From NCBI GenBank assembly GCA_017521195.1, contig JAFXGP010000096.1, forward strand, positions 1 to 36,026: DNA of 36,026 nt, given 5' to 3'. This DNA is from Lachnospiraceae bacterium (GTDB taxonomy: Bacteria; Bacillota; Clostridia; Lachnospirales; Lachnospiraceae). The translations under genes and the position numbers were made by a program. Below the pieces are notes generated by a model that was not told the origin of the DNA, ran no database searches, and saw only the letters and a program-made list of their open reading frames with translations. Positions 15,503-23,297 of the stretch are shown in pieces. The first letter of the stretch is position 1; each line of letters opens with the position of its first letter.

Positions 15503-16870
15503 TTATATTGTATCATTCAAAGTTTTATATATGGTCATCCTCATGGTAATATAACTTGCCAATCCACCAATCACATTAGAAATCGGTTCCGCCAAAAACA
15601 CTCCGTTTACTCCAAAGCCTATTATCGGAAGCACTAAAGTTAACGGTACCACTATAAAGGCCTTCCTAAGCAGTGAAAAAAAGATTGCATGTTTCGCATC
15701 TCCCAATGCCTGAAAGGTAGACTGTCCTGCAAACTGAAATGCCATAAACACAAATCCAAAGAAATAAATCTTTAAAGCACCAATTCCGGTGTCTATCATC
15801 TGTAAGTCATCAGAAAACACCCGGAAACAAAATCCCGGAAATGCAATTACAAAAAGCCAGGCAAGCATGGTATAAGAAGCACCCATAAAAGTATTAAATC
15901 TTATTCCATCTTTTACCCTCTTATACTCTTTTGCTCCATAATTAAAACTGATAACCGGTTGTGCTCCACTGATTAGTCCACTAATTGGAAGCATAAAAAT
16001 CTCACGAATGGAATTGGCAACCGTCATAATCCCTACATAAACATCTCCGCCATATCCCTGTAATGTAGAGTTACATACAATCTGCACCAGACAGTTAGTT
16101 CCCTGCATAATAAAGTTGGCGGTTCCAAGTTTAAAAATATCTAAAGAAATCTCTTTTTGAACTCTAATATTATGTACCCTTAAAGGCACTACTGCATTTT
16201 TCCCTGTTAAAAATTTTAACACCCATACTGCAGAACAAGCCTGACTGATAATGGTTGCCAATGCTGCTCCTGAAACACCCATATCTAATCCAAAAATGAA
16301 TACCGGGTCTAATATTATATTAATCACGGCACCAATAATAGTGGAAAACATTCCCACCTTAGGGAATCCCTGCGCATTGATATATCCGTTACATCCGGTA
16401 GCTATCATCGAAAACATTGTTCCCCAAAGATAGATTTTCAGATAAGCATCTGCATATATGTAAGATACTTCACTTGCCCCAAAAGCAAATAAAATAGGTT
16501 TACGGAACATCAAGCAGAAACCTGTTAAGAGAACTGACGTAATCACCAATAAAGCAAACGCATTTCCTAATATTTTAGATGCTTTCTCATCATCTTTATC
16601 TCCTCTTGCTATGGAAAATAACGGTACTCCACCCATTCCAAACAATGCCGTAAAGGCCATAATCAAGGTCACTATAGGAAATGTCAGCCCTACCCCTGTC
16701 AGAGCAATGCTGTTCCCATCTCCCAAATGTCCCAGATAAATTCTGTCTACCACATTATAAAGAAGCTGTACTAATTGTGCTATCGTAAGCGGCACTGCCT
16801 GAGCTATAATACATTTCCACACCGGACCTTGGGAAAAATCTATTTTGTGAGTCTTGCTGTTTGCTTTCAA
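15503..16870 (-). CDS. MATE family efflux transporter
   Basis: 455 residues with about twelve membrane helices in two homologous halves. It starts with a short polar tail, then GPVWKCIIAQAVPLTIAQLVQLLYNVVDRIYLGHLGDGNSIALTGVGLTFPI in pattern, the helix 1-2 region of MATE exporters. The second half begins LGTANFIMQGTNCLVQIVCN and contains PISGLISGAQPVISFNYGAK. The pattern fits the DinF/MepA-like branch common in Clostridia, which export cationic drugs or metabolites using Na+ or H+. No adjacent specific regulator. It is 20 bases downstream of the anti-sigma gene on the same strand, so it may belong to the sigma factor operon and be part of an envelope-stress response. Confidence 0.93.
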   Translation of the reverse strand: MKANSKTHKIDFSQGPVWKCIIAQAVPLTIAQLVQLLYNVVDRIYLGHLGDGNSIALTGVGLTFPIVTLIMAFTALFGMGGVPLFSIARGDKDDEKASKILGNAFALLVITSVLLTGFCLMFRKPILFAFGASEVSYIYADAYLKIYLWGTMFSMIATGCNGYINAQGFPKVGMFSTIIGAVINIILDPVFIFGLDMGVSGAALATIISQACSAVWVLKFLTGKNAVVPLRVHNIRVQKEISLDIFKLGTANFIMQGTNCLVQIVCNSTLQGYGGDVYVGIMTVANSIREIFMLPISGLISGAQPVISFNYGAKEYKRVKDGIRFNTFMGASYTMLAWLFVIAFPGFCFRVFSDDLQMIDTGIGALKIYFFGFVFMAFQFAGQSTFQALGDAKHAIFFSLLRKAFIVVPLTLVLPIIGFGVNGVFLAEPISNVIGGLASYITMRMTIYKTLNDTI

Positions 16871-16890
16871 AGTCTTACCCTCGTCTGTCT

Positions 16891-18015
16891 TTATTGACTA
16901 TCTTCCTTCGGTAAAATAGAGGTTCCTGACACCTGTTCATATTCTTTCAGCTGTCGTAAAATCTCTTTCTCATAAGCCGGAGATATCACTTTCTTCGCTC
17001 TCATTCTAATACTTTTGTGTTCAAATTTCAAACCTGTCTTTTCCAGCAGTTCCTGTAAAAGCTGCGCATCCTGATAACAATCTTTGATGTTTCTTCCCAT
17101 ATACTCCGAAGCTTCTTCTGATGTAATTGTTACAGAATATTCTTTTCCTTCGGACTCATATTCAAAAGTAACCAAACCGGCATTTTCCACAGAAGCTAAC
17201 ATCAGATAACCGCAAAATCGCATTTCCTGCTCTTTTTCTTCCCGTTTCCCAGATGGAATTTCTTCCTGCAATATTATCTTCCATTCATAAGGTTCTTCTG
17301 ACGTCTGCAATTCATTAGAAAATACTCCAAAGCGCTCTGTTATTTCCAACGCATCTGCTATCAGACTATTGGCAAATGCCTGCCCGATATAAGGATTTCG
17401 TACATCGTACAATTCTCCTGCTTCCATACTGATACTATTTCCTTCAAACCATATGGTTGGCTGTAATCTTCCTCCTACACAAACCTCCTCAAATTCTGTC
17501 GGTGCCATGTAAGAAAATTCTCTTTTTTCCTCATATAAAGGACTTCTTTTTACGGTTTTAAAAGCAACCTCTACCTCTTTATCATTAGGAATCCATCGAA
17601 AAGATGCCTTAGAAATCACATACTCCGGGTTTCTACATTCTGCGGATACCACTAACTTTCTTCCTTCTACAGATACTACTTCACATTTTATGTTATCATG
17701 TGCTGTGGCATAACCAATCACATAGGTTGCCAGAAAATAAACTATTACAATAAAAGCAATGGTTCCAATGATGCTTCCCCATATTTTCTTTTTATTTATT
17801 TTTTTAGTTTTTCTTAGAAAATCAATCTCCTTCTTTTCCTCAAAACGAATGATTCCTTCTGTAGTTTCCTGCATCCTTCCCAATATTTCACGACATTTTT
17901 CACACTCTTTTACATGCTCTTCCAAAAGTATATTGGTCACATCACTTGTCAAATCATCTATATAAGATGGAAATAAATCCCGAACCAATTCACAAGGTAA
18001 GCTATTTTTCATCAT
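16891..18015 (-). CDS. Zinc-finger (zf-HC2) anti-sigma factor, membrane-spanning
   Basis: 374 residues. The N-terminal cytosolic domain has the anti-sigma zinc finger: H34-x3-C38-x2-C41, with an earlier cysteine in SLPCELVRDLFPSYIDDLTSD. One membrane helix follows a basic stop (KINKKKIWGSIIGTIAFIVIV, about 70-98). The remaining 270 residues lie outside the cell and have no motif I recognise. The gene overlaps the sigma factor gene by 14 bases, the usual arrangement for a cognate pair. It is predicted to hold the sigma factor inactive until an envelope signal is sensed by the outer domain, which is unusually large. M2 at 18012 is an alternative start. Confidence 0.88.
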   Translation of the reverse strand: MMKNSLPCELVRDLFPSYIDDLTSDVTNILLEEHVKECEKCREILGRMQETTEGIIRFEEKKEIDFLRKTKKINKKKIWGSIIGTIAFIVIVYFLATYVIGYATAHDNIKCEVVSVEGRKLVVSAECRNPEYVISKASFRWIPNDKEVEVAFKTVKRSPLYEEKREFSYMAPTEFEEVCVGGRLQPTIWFEGNSISMEAGELYDVRNPYIGQAFANSLIADALEITERFGVFSNELQTSEEPYEWKIILQEEIPSGKREEKEQEMRFCGYLMLASVENAGLVTFEYESEGKEYSVTITSEEASEYMGRNIKDCYQDAQLLQELLEKTGLKFEHKSIRMRAKKVISPAYEKEILRQLKEYEQVSGTSILPKEDSQ

Positions 18016-18484
18016 CCTTCCACTCCTTTCTAAGTTTTTCTTTTCCTCTATAAAAATTTACTCTTGCCCAGTTTTCCGACCGTCCCATGATTTCACCGAT
18101 TTCCTTAAAGGATAAATCTCCAAACAATCTCATATACAAAATCTCTCGAAATGGTTCCGGGCACAAATGCAGTTTTTTCATCAGTTCTATCCGATTCATC
18201 GATTGCAGTGCATCTTCTTCTGCCGAATCACAGATCTTTGTATATTCTTCCAAAGTTACTACTTCCGGATGCTTTCTTTGCCATGTGTGATAAACATTCT
18301 TGGCAATGGCACATAGCCACGTAGATAACTGACAACTCTCATCAAATCTATCTATAGTTCTGATTGCCTGATAAAAAGTCTCCTGCGTCAATTCTTCCGC
18401 CAAATCCGGATTACAGGTTCTTGATAATAAAAACTTATATACCATCTGTGCATATTGCTGGTATATTTTATCCATCGACTGCAT
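18002..18484 (-). CDS. RNA polymerase ECF-type sigma factor
   Basis: 160 residues, the size of group IV sigma factors, which keep only regions 2 and 4. Region 2 includes DLAEELTQETFYQAIRTIDRF (about 27-47) and the -10-binding TWLCAIAKNVYHTWQR. Region 4 is PFREILYMRLFGDLSFKEIGEIMGRSENWARVNFYRGKEKLRK (about 112-154), a helix-turn-helix for -35 recognition. It directs transcription in response to an envelope signal relayed by the adjacent anti-sigma factor, whose gene overlaps the end of this one. AAGGGGGAAG lies before the start. A candidate autoregulated promoter is upstream. Confidence 0.92.
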   Translation of the reverse strand: MQSMDKIYQQYAQMVYKFLLSRTCNPDLAEELTQETFYQAIRTIDRFDESCQLSTWLCAIAKNVYHTWQRKHPEVVTLEEYTKICDSAEEDALQSMNRIELMKKLHLCPEPFREILYMRLFGDLSFKEIGEIMGRSENWARVNFYRGKEKLRKEWKDDEK

Positions 18485-18518
18485 TTTCTTCCCCCTTTCT
18501 GATGTTTTGTATATTAAT

Positions 18519-18542
18519 GTAGACTCCCTACAATTTGTTACA
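18519..18542 (-). promoter_or_regulatory. Candidate ECF-type autoregulated promoter
   Basis: On the minus strand TGTAAC (18537-18542) and GTCTAC (18519-18524) lie about 35 bases before the sigma factor start. AAC at -35 and GTC at -10 are typical of ECF promoters. The 12-base spacer is shorter than the usual 15-17, so the call is tentative. Confidence 0.35.
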
Positions 18543-18577
18543 AATAATATAAAAATATTTCTACCTATCTTACATAA

Positions 18578-19066
18578 TCAAATATTATCTTCAAGATATA
18601 CTTTTCCATTCCTATCGTATATCTCAATTTTGTTCACTTTAACAACCATTTGATTTTTTATATAATGATCTGTCGCATTATAAAAAAATGATTCTGCATA
18701 CCTCTTTTGTTGTGCATCCTTTGCAACACCTAAATAATTATATCCTTGAGACTTTTTCTTTTCAAACAATATGTAATCTCCTCGTAATCTGAAGTTAATT
18801 AATGATGCATTAAAATCCACAGCTGCATCCGTATATGTCAATGTAGGTAAATTTTCTTTTGAAAAATTTTGATATCTCTGCTCAATATCTGGGAAATATA
18901 CACTATTTTTTATAATACTTTCTGTTAATTGGGACTCTTTTTTTATCTTAGAAATGAGAAATTTTGCACTTACAGTGGGATTAGATACATCATTGAACTG
19001 ATCAATAATAGGAATATCAACTAACTTGTGTAAACCTATCAAATGTGGATCAAGTAATTCGTTCAT
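18578..19066 (-). CDS. Orphan protein of unknown function
   Basis: A protein of about 162 residues starting MNELLDPHLIGLHKLVDIPII. The start at 19066 is chosen because AGGAG lies 7 bases upstream; the longer frame to 19114 would run through a palindrome. There is no signal peptide or membrane segment. It is polar, with a middle YTDAAVDFNASLINFRLRGDYILFEKKKS, and a C-terminal region of alternating strands (QMVVKVNKIEIYDRNGKVYLEDNI). No family recognised. It is bounded by the sigma factor unit and a structured intergenic block, and its codon use is more A+T-rich than that of the neighbours, so it may be a mobile-element remnant. Confidence 0.65.
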   Translation of the reverse strand: MNELLDPHLIGLHKLVDIPIIDQFNDVSNPTVSAKFLISKIKKESQLTESIIKNSVYFPDIEQRYQNFSKENLPTLTYTDAAVDFNASLINFRLRGDYILFEKKKSQGYNYLGVAKDAQQKRYAESFFYNATDHYIKNQMVVKVNKIEIYDRNGKVYLEDNI

Positions 19067-19087
19067 TACAGTACTCCTATGTACAAT

Positions 19088-19116
19088 AAATGCTCCCGAC
19101 ATAGTCAGGAGCATTT
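19088..19116. promoter_or_regulatory. 29-base palindrome just upstream of the orphan gene
   Basis: Arms 19088-19100 and 19104-19116 (AAATGCTCC...GGAGCATTT) pair over 13 positions with one wobble, which is a U-G pair only in minus-strand RNA. It starts 22 bases before the gene and could be an attenuator or the terminator of a lost upstream gene; alternatively a dimeric repressor site, since TTGACA (19120-19125) lies just upstream. Confidence 0.55.
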
Positions 19117-19144
19117 AAATGTCAAAAAATGGTTCTCTTCTTTT

Positions 19145-19208
19145 CGGATAAACCTATTCGGGGTAAGCGAACCAAACTTACGGAAAAACCTCCATTTACA
19201 AACCCGAA
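19145..19208. other. Structured intergenic element, possible RNA or oriT-like remnant
   Basis: TTCGGG (19157-19162) pairs with CCCGAA (19203-19208) and encloses an inner hairpin GTAAG/CTTAC (19163-19167 and 19177-19181). On the plus strand CGGATA (19145-19150) could instead pair, with one G-U, with TATTCG (19155-19160). Nested stems and higher GC than the surrounding sequence set it apart. No known RNA family recognised; the role is unknown. The rest of 19115-19320 is A+T-rich with no gene seen. Confidence 0.4.
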
Positions 19209-19320
19209 AATTCGTAAATATCTTTGTTTAATTTTATCATATACATTTTAAATCAAAAAATATATTGGCAAAATGCACAATTTTTTATATTTATAGTAAA
19301 TATAATCTAAGATAGATAAT

Positions 19321-22095
19321 TTATTTCACCTTAAACTTCACACTCCGTGCCAGTTTCACAATTTCTTCTTTCTCAAAATATTCCTGATTCAGCATCAGTG
19401 TATATACATATTTGCTGTCTTCCTCCGCAAAAAATACAAACCAATATTTAGAATCCCACGGAAACTCTTCATATGCAATTCCATGCTCCTGCATATATTC
19501 CTCTGCTTCTGCTGCAGTAAACAAATCGCAAAAATATTCACAAAGAACTGCCTGCATATCACAGCCCTCTATAACTTCGAAGTCAGAAGCAATACCACTG
19601 TGATTCATAAGTACGGATACTTCTGTTAGCTTTCCATGTTCAAACCTGACTTCTCCGGGAAAATATTCTTTCCTAATAAACTCCAGTCCTCCCGGTGCAT
19701 ACCAATCTTCCGGTGTGCCATCTCCGTGGGTCTGTTCTTCATAATCTCCCTCGAACAAACATCCTTCCCCCAAGGTTAAATCCATTTGATAATTTCCCAG
19801 TTTCAAATTGTCCGGCAAATCCAGTTCTGCATTTAATGCTAAATCATAATCTTTCTCCAAAAAAGAACGAATATCTAAATCAGGAGTGAAACGTTCTTCC
19901 GATGCATACAAGAGCTGCATGTCTCTGGTTGCCGGGTAAGAAAGATATATTCCGTCCAGTTCATTTGGTTTATGTCCATATACTTCGGCCTCTTCCGGTT
20001 TCCAATAGGACACCTGCATTCTGTACTCTCTCCCTTCATATGACAGAGTACAAAAATACTCCCAGGTGAGAGAATATTCTGAAATACTTTTTTCAAAATT
20101 ACTATAAAGCAATTCTCCATCCGGTGAAAAATTCGTCATTGTACTTTCTAATGTTTCACTTCCCGCATGACAAAGAGCAATCAGATCCTCCATAGTAAAT
20201 TCTACTTTTACCTGCTGTGAAGTTCCTGCCCAGGTTTCGCTGTTACGAAACTCCATATCTAAAAATCTTGTTTTCCCCTGTGCATCATAATCAAAGTACA
20301 CATCCAATTCACCCCAGAAATCAAATTTATCATAGCCTTGAATTCCATGGGTTGCAATGAGACAAGGTTTTCCCTGATGTTCTCCCGACTTAATGTTCCA
20401 AATTCCCCAGGCACACACGGAACCAAAGGTATACCATTCCGATTCTTTTGGAAAGCCATACTTATAATCGTTAATTAATTTTGTCAAATAATCCCATTCT
20501 TCTCCGGAAACAGTTTCCCTTAATTCCAACAATTTTGAGTGGTAATATGCAATATCAAAAGATACCGTCTTATCCAATCCTTCACAGCTTATAACAGCTT
20601 CCCACTCGTTTTTACCTTTTGCAATGGATATAGGAAATGCATTCTGATATACTTCATCTCCTTGAATCATTTCCAATGTTTCCCAAGACGAATCTACTTT
20701 CTGTTTCAGCACAATATATTCCTGTAATGGCATGGAATTCACATGTGGCAAAAATGTCAGGAATATTTCCTTTTCCCCATCTCCATCCAAATCCAGATAT
20801 TCTGCCTCTCCCGGAGACATTCCATAGGAATTCTCATATTCGTAAATTACCTCCCCATTCCAGTAAAAAATGTAACGACAAATGTATTCCTGTTCGATAT
20901 TTCCCTGATATACTTTAGCATATTCTTCCACACCATTGTTATCTAAATCTTCATATTCATAAACATACACATCTCTTTCTCCCGTAAGCCAACGGTACCC
21001 CTGTTCATCCGGTTCAATATGATCATATCCGGTAAGAATGTCTGCTTCTTCCTCTCTCTCTGAATAGGATTCCGATATTTCCTCGTTCTCTTTTTTACTT
21101 TCCGGATTTGTCATAAAACAAACAGCTACTATACCACAAACTATACCTGCCCCCAAAATCACCCAAAAAGTTGGCTTTTTATAGTTTAAAATCTGCTTAA
21201 TTCTATCTTTAACCCCTACTTCCCCGAATGCCACCGGACACACATCTACTTTTTTGTGACTGACACTGCATGTAAGCAGCGCTTCACAATAATTAGCTCT
21301 TTGATTATTATCCATACTCTTCGTCGCTTTTTCATCACAAGCTAATTCCAAATCCTTACAGAACAAAATATATGCTATCCAAGATAATGGATTAAACCAA
21401 TAGATTACCAACAAAGCATATCCCAGTAATTTCCATATGTGATCGGCTCTTTCAATATGTGCATATTCATGTTTTAAAATACTGTCCCATGCTTCCTCAG
21501 GTATCTTAGAAGTCAGATAAACACAGGGCTTTAAAATCCCTATTACAAAAGGACTCTCAATATCATCACACAGATATATGTTGTCGTGTAAATGAATGGA
21601 TACCGCTATTTTCTGCTTTAATTTCAAATAACTTGAAGCTGCGTAAAACACCAACACTAGACTTCCAAGCAACCACACATACACAAACACTTGGATTCTG
21701 CTAATAGAAAAGCTTTTACCAACTGTTTCCATTCCATTTTCTACCATATCCGAATCATTTTGATTTTCCTGAACTATCTGTTGATTTTCATTTTGATATG
21801 AATTCTGCTGATTTTGAATGTACAACTCCTGCTCTTCATCCTTTGATTTCAATTCCAACGGTTCTGTTGATTTATCTTGACTCTTCTCTACCTGAAGCAG
21901 TGTAATATCCGGTAGCAGACTAAATCTGCTCTCTATTTCAAAAGGCATTACCAAACGAATCCCAACCATAGCCCAAAGCACACAAATACTCCACTTGGGT
22001 GCTCTTTTTAAAATTTTTCTAAGAACAATAACTGCTCCAATCAGGAAACTGGCTGTTATGCTGTTATTTACTATTTCAAAAAATATATTATGCAT
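19321..22095 (-). CDS. BlaR1-like M56 membrane metalloprotease with large atypical outer domain
   Basis: About 924 residues from the preferred start MHNIFFEIV at 22095, which has AAGGGAGAG 6 bases upstream; a longer frame begins at 22128 and overlaps blaI. Numbered from 22128, the membrane domain has four or more helices, the zinc site HEYAH (220-224) and ELACDEKA (261-268), typical of M56/BlaR1. A last helix (about 320-341) leads to an outer region of about 590 residues. That region has acidic calcium-loop-like motifs, DLDNNGVEE and LDLDGDGEKEIF, and no penicillin-binding SxxK/SxN signature I can see. It is predicted to cut the adjacent BlaI-type repressor on sensing an unknown outer signal. 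Confidence 0.85.
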   Translation of the reverse strand: MHNIFFEIVNNSITASFLIGAVIVLRKILKRAPKWSICVLWAMVGIRLVMPFEIESRFSLLPDITLLQVEKSQDKSTEPLELKSKDEEQELYIQNQQNSYQNENQQIVQENQNDSDMVENGMETVGKSFSISRIQVFVYVWLLGSLVLVFYAASSYLKLKQKIAVSIHLHDNIYLCDDIESPFVIGILKPCVYLTSKIPEEAWDSILKHEYAHIERADHIWKLLGYALLVIYWFNPLSWIAYILFCKDLELACDEKATKSMDNNQRANYCEALLTCSVSHKKVDVCPVAFGEVGVKDRIKQILNYKKPTFWVILGAGIVCGIVAVCFMTNPESKKENEEISESYSEREEEADILTGYDHIEPDEQGYRWLTGERDVYVYEYEDLDNNGVEEYAKVYQGNIEQEYICRYIFYWNGEVIYEYENSYGMSPGEAEYLDLDGDGEKEIFLTFLPHVNSMPLQEYIVLKQKVDSSWETLEMIQGDEVYQNAFPISIAKGKNEWEAVISCEGLDKTVSFDIAYYHSKLLELRETVSGEEWDYLTKLINDYKYGFPKESEWYTFGSVCAWGIWNIKSGEHQGKPCLIATHGIQGYDKFDFWGELDVYFDYDAQGKTRFLDMEFRNSETWAGTSQQVKVEFTMEDLIALCHAGSETLESTMTNFSPDGELLYSNFEKSISEYSLTWEYFCTLSYEGREYRMQVSYWKPEEAEVYGHKPNELDGIYLSYPATRDMQLLYASEERFTPDLDIRSFLEKDYDLALNAELDLPDNLKLGNYQMDLTLGEGCLFEGDYEEQTHGDGTPEDWYAPGGLEFIRKEYFPGEVRFEHGKLTEVSVLMNHSGIASDFEVIEGCDMQAVLCEYFCDLFTAAEAEEYMQEHGIAYEEFPWDSKYWFVFFAEEDSKYVYTLMLNQEYFEKEEIVKLARSVKFKVK

Positions 22096-22108
22096 AGATG
22101 ACTCTCCC

Positions 22109-22465
22109 TTACTTCTTAAATTCATCAATCATTTTTTGAATTTCTTCCACTTCCTGCTCTGTAAGCTTTTTCCCCGAAGTAAATGCCGCAATAAATGCAG
22201 GAAGGGAGCCGCCAAAGGTCTCTTCTACAAATTGTTCACTGGTAGCCGCATAAAATTCTGTTTTAGAAATTATAGAAGTAACCATACCTCCAATATTTTG
22301 AAAAATTCCCTTTTCACATAATTTTTTCAACACGGTATATGTAGTAGATTTCTTCCATCCAAATTTTTTATCACATATCTTAACTAACTCTCCGGAACCA
22401 ACTGGCTCTTTTTCCCATACTATTTCCGCAAACTGTTTTTGCACTTCTCCTAATTCATATTTCAT
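22109..22465 (-). CDS. BlaI/MecI/CopY-type repressor
   Basis: 118 residues. The N-terminal winged helix (about 5-75) begins LGEVQKQFAEIVWEKEPVGSGELVKIC and continues KKFGWKKSTTYTVLKKLCEKGIFQ, the typical DNA-recognition segment of this family. The C-terminal helices (AFTSGKKLTEQEVEEIQKMIDEFKK) form the dimer domain with the conserved LTEQEVEEIQ stretch. It is probably cut between the two domains by the downstream M56 protease, whose start lies 14 bases after this stop. AGAGGAG lies upstream. It should repress its own operon. Confidence 0.92.
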   Translation of the reverse strand: MKYELGEVQKQFAEIVWEKEPVGSGELVKICDKKFGWKKSTTYTVLKKLCEKGIFQNIGGMVTSIISKTEFYAATSEQFVEETFGGSLPAFIAAFTSGKKLTEQEVEEIQKMIDEFKK

Positions 22466-22488
22466 CTTTTTTTTTCTCCTCTCATTTT

Positions 22489-22544
22489 GGTCTATCCTTA
22501 ATAGTCCTTTCTTTTAGTCTATCCGCAATCGACCATTTTGTCAA
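22489..22544 (-). promoter_or_regulatory. blaI promoter with repeated operator-like sites
   Basis: Minus strand: TTGACA (22539-22544), 17-base spacer, TAGACT (22516-22521), about 50 bases before the start. GGATAGAC is present twice with starts 27 bases apart (22517-22524 and 22490-22497), the first covering the -10 box and the second downstream of the transcription start. This is suitable for repression by the BlaI-type protein. The usual TACA/TGTA Bla box is not evident, so the site would be non-standard. Confidence 0.6.
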
Positions 22545-22552
22545 TATAAATA

Positions 22553-22569
22553 GGCGCCTTATAGGCGCC
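22553..22569 (-). terminator. Terminator of the SDR gene
   Basis: GGCGCC (22553-22558) and GGCGCC (22564-22569) form a six-pair GC-only stem with a 5-base loop, followed on the minus strand by TATTTATATT. It lies 5 bases past the SDR stop. Confidence 0.7.
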
Positions 22570-22573
22570 CTGT

Positions 22574-23227
22574 TTAATCTTTCCAAATAAAATTATGTTT
22601 AATAGACTCTCCACCATCGATTACAATACTCTGACCGGTACAAAAAGTATTTGTCACAGTCATAAAATATGCCCACTGTGCAATTTCTTCCGGTGTTGCC
22701 CATTTTTTTAAAGGGGTCTCCTCCATAATCTCTGCCCAAAGCACAGGATCCTCAATCACACATGTATTCAACGGAGTCAGCACTCCACCCGGGTCTATAC
22801 TGTTGCAAGTGGCACCATACACAGCCACACGCATAGCCACATTTTTAGTATAAGCTAATACTCCGCCTTTGCTTGCACAGTATTCCGGAAATTCAGACCC
22901 GGTGTGAGCACTGGCCGAACCTACATTCAAAATAGATTTAATATGTGATTGAACTCCATAACGTTCCGTAATCCAAATCAATGCTTTCAAGTTAATATCA
23001 ATATCATCTTCATTCTGTGTTCCGGCATTATTGATTAATATCTCTACATCCTCAATAACGGGTAGATTTTCCTTGTCCCTTACATCACATTGGTAATGAA
23101 TATATTCTGAATGCTCAATACTTGATATCTGACGATCAATTCCTATTACAGTATGTCCGTTTTCAAGAAAAATCTCTGCAATGGCTTTTCCGATTCCCTG
23201 TGAAGTTCCGGTTACTAATACTTTCAT
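22574..23227 (-). CDS. Short-chain dehydrogenase/reductase (SDR)
   Basis: 217 residues, classical SDR. Cofactor-binding GTSQGIG (7-13), DV at 48-49, NNAG (66-69), SVGSAS-like strand (101-106), catalytic Y116 and K120 in EYCASKGG, and IDPGGVLTP (144-152). The IDR at 30-32 after the second strand suggests NAD(H) preference. It is short compared with typical 245-residue FabG-like enzymes, mainly because the 70-90 region is trimmed. The substrate is unknown. The upstream gene is the VUT-family transporter, about 70 bases away on the same strand; no functional link is obvious. Confidence 0.9.
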   Translation of the reverse strand: MKVLVTGTSQGIGKAIAEIFLENGHTVIGIDRQISSIEHSEYIHYQCDVRDKENLPVIEDVEILINNAGTQNEDDIDINLKALIWITERYGVQSHIKSILNVGSASAHTGSEFPEYCASKGGVLAYTKNVAMRVAVYGATCNSIDPGGVLTPLNTCVIEDPVLWAEIMEETPLKKWATPEEIAQWAYFMTVTNTFCTGQSIVIDGGESIKHNFIWKD

Positions 23228-23297
23228 TTTTTCTCATTCCTTTCATTTCTACCATTCTTTTTGCTGTGCTTAGACACAAAAAATATTGTGTTTCATG

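Noticed and set aside
19067-19114. Longer N-terminus for the orphan gene
   Set aside because: It would translate through a 29-base palindrome, and the internal ATG has an ideally placed AGGAG.
19285-19305. TTATATTTA/TAAATATAA hairpin as terminator of the M56 protease gene
   Set aside because: The stem is all A/T, and it lies past the stop with no U tract on the minus strand; likely a chance feature of A+T-rich DNA.
19321-22465. Beta-lactam resistance operon
   Set aside because: The BlaI and M56 parts are present but there is no beta-lactamase gene and no penicillin-binding motif in the sensor.
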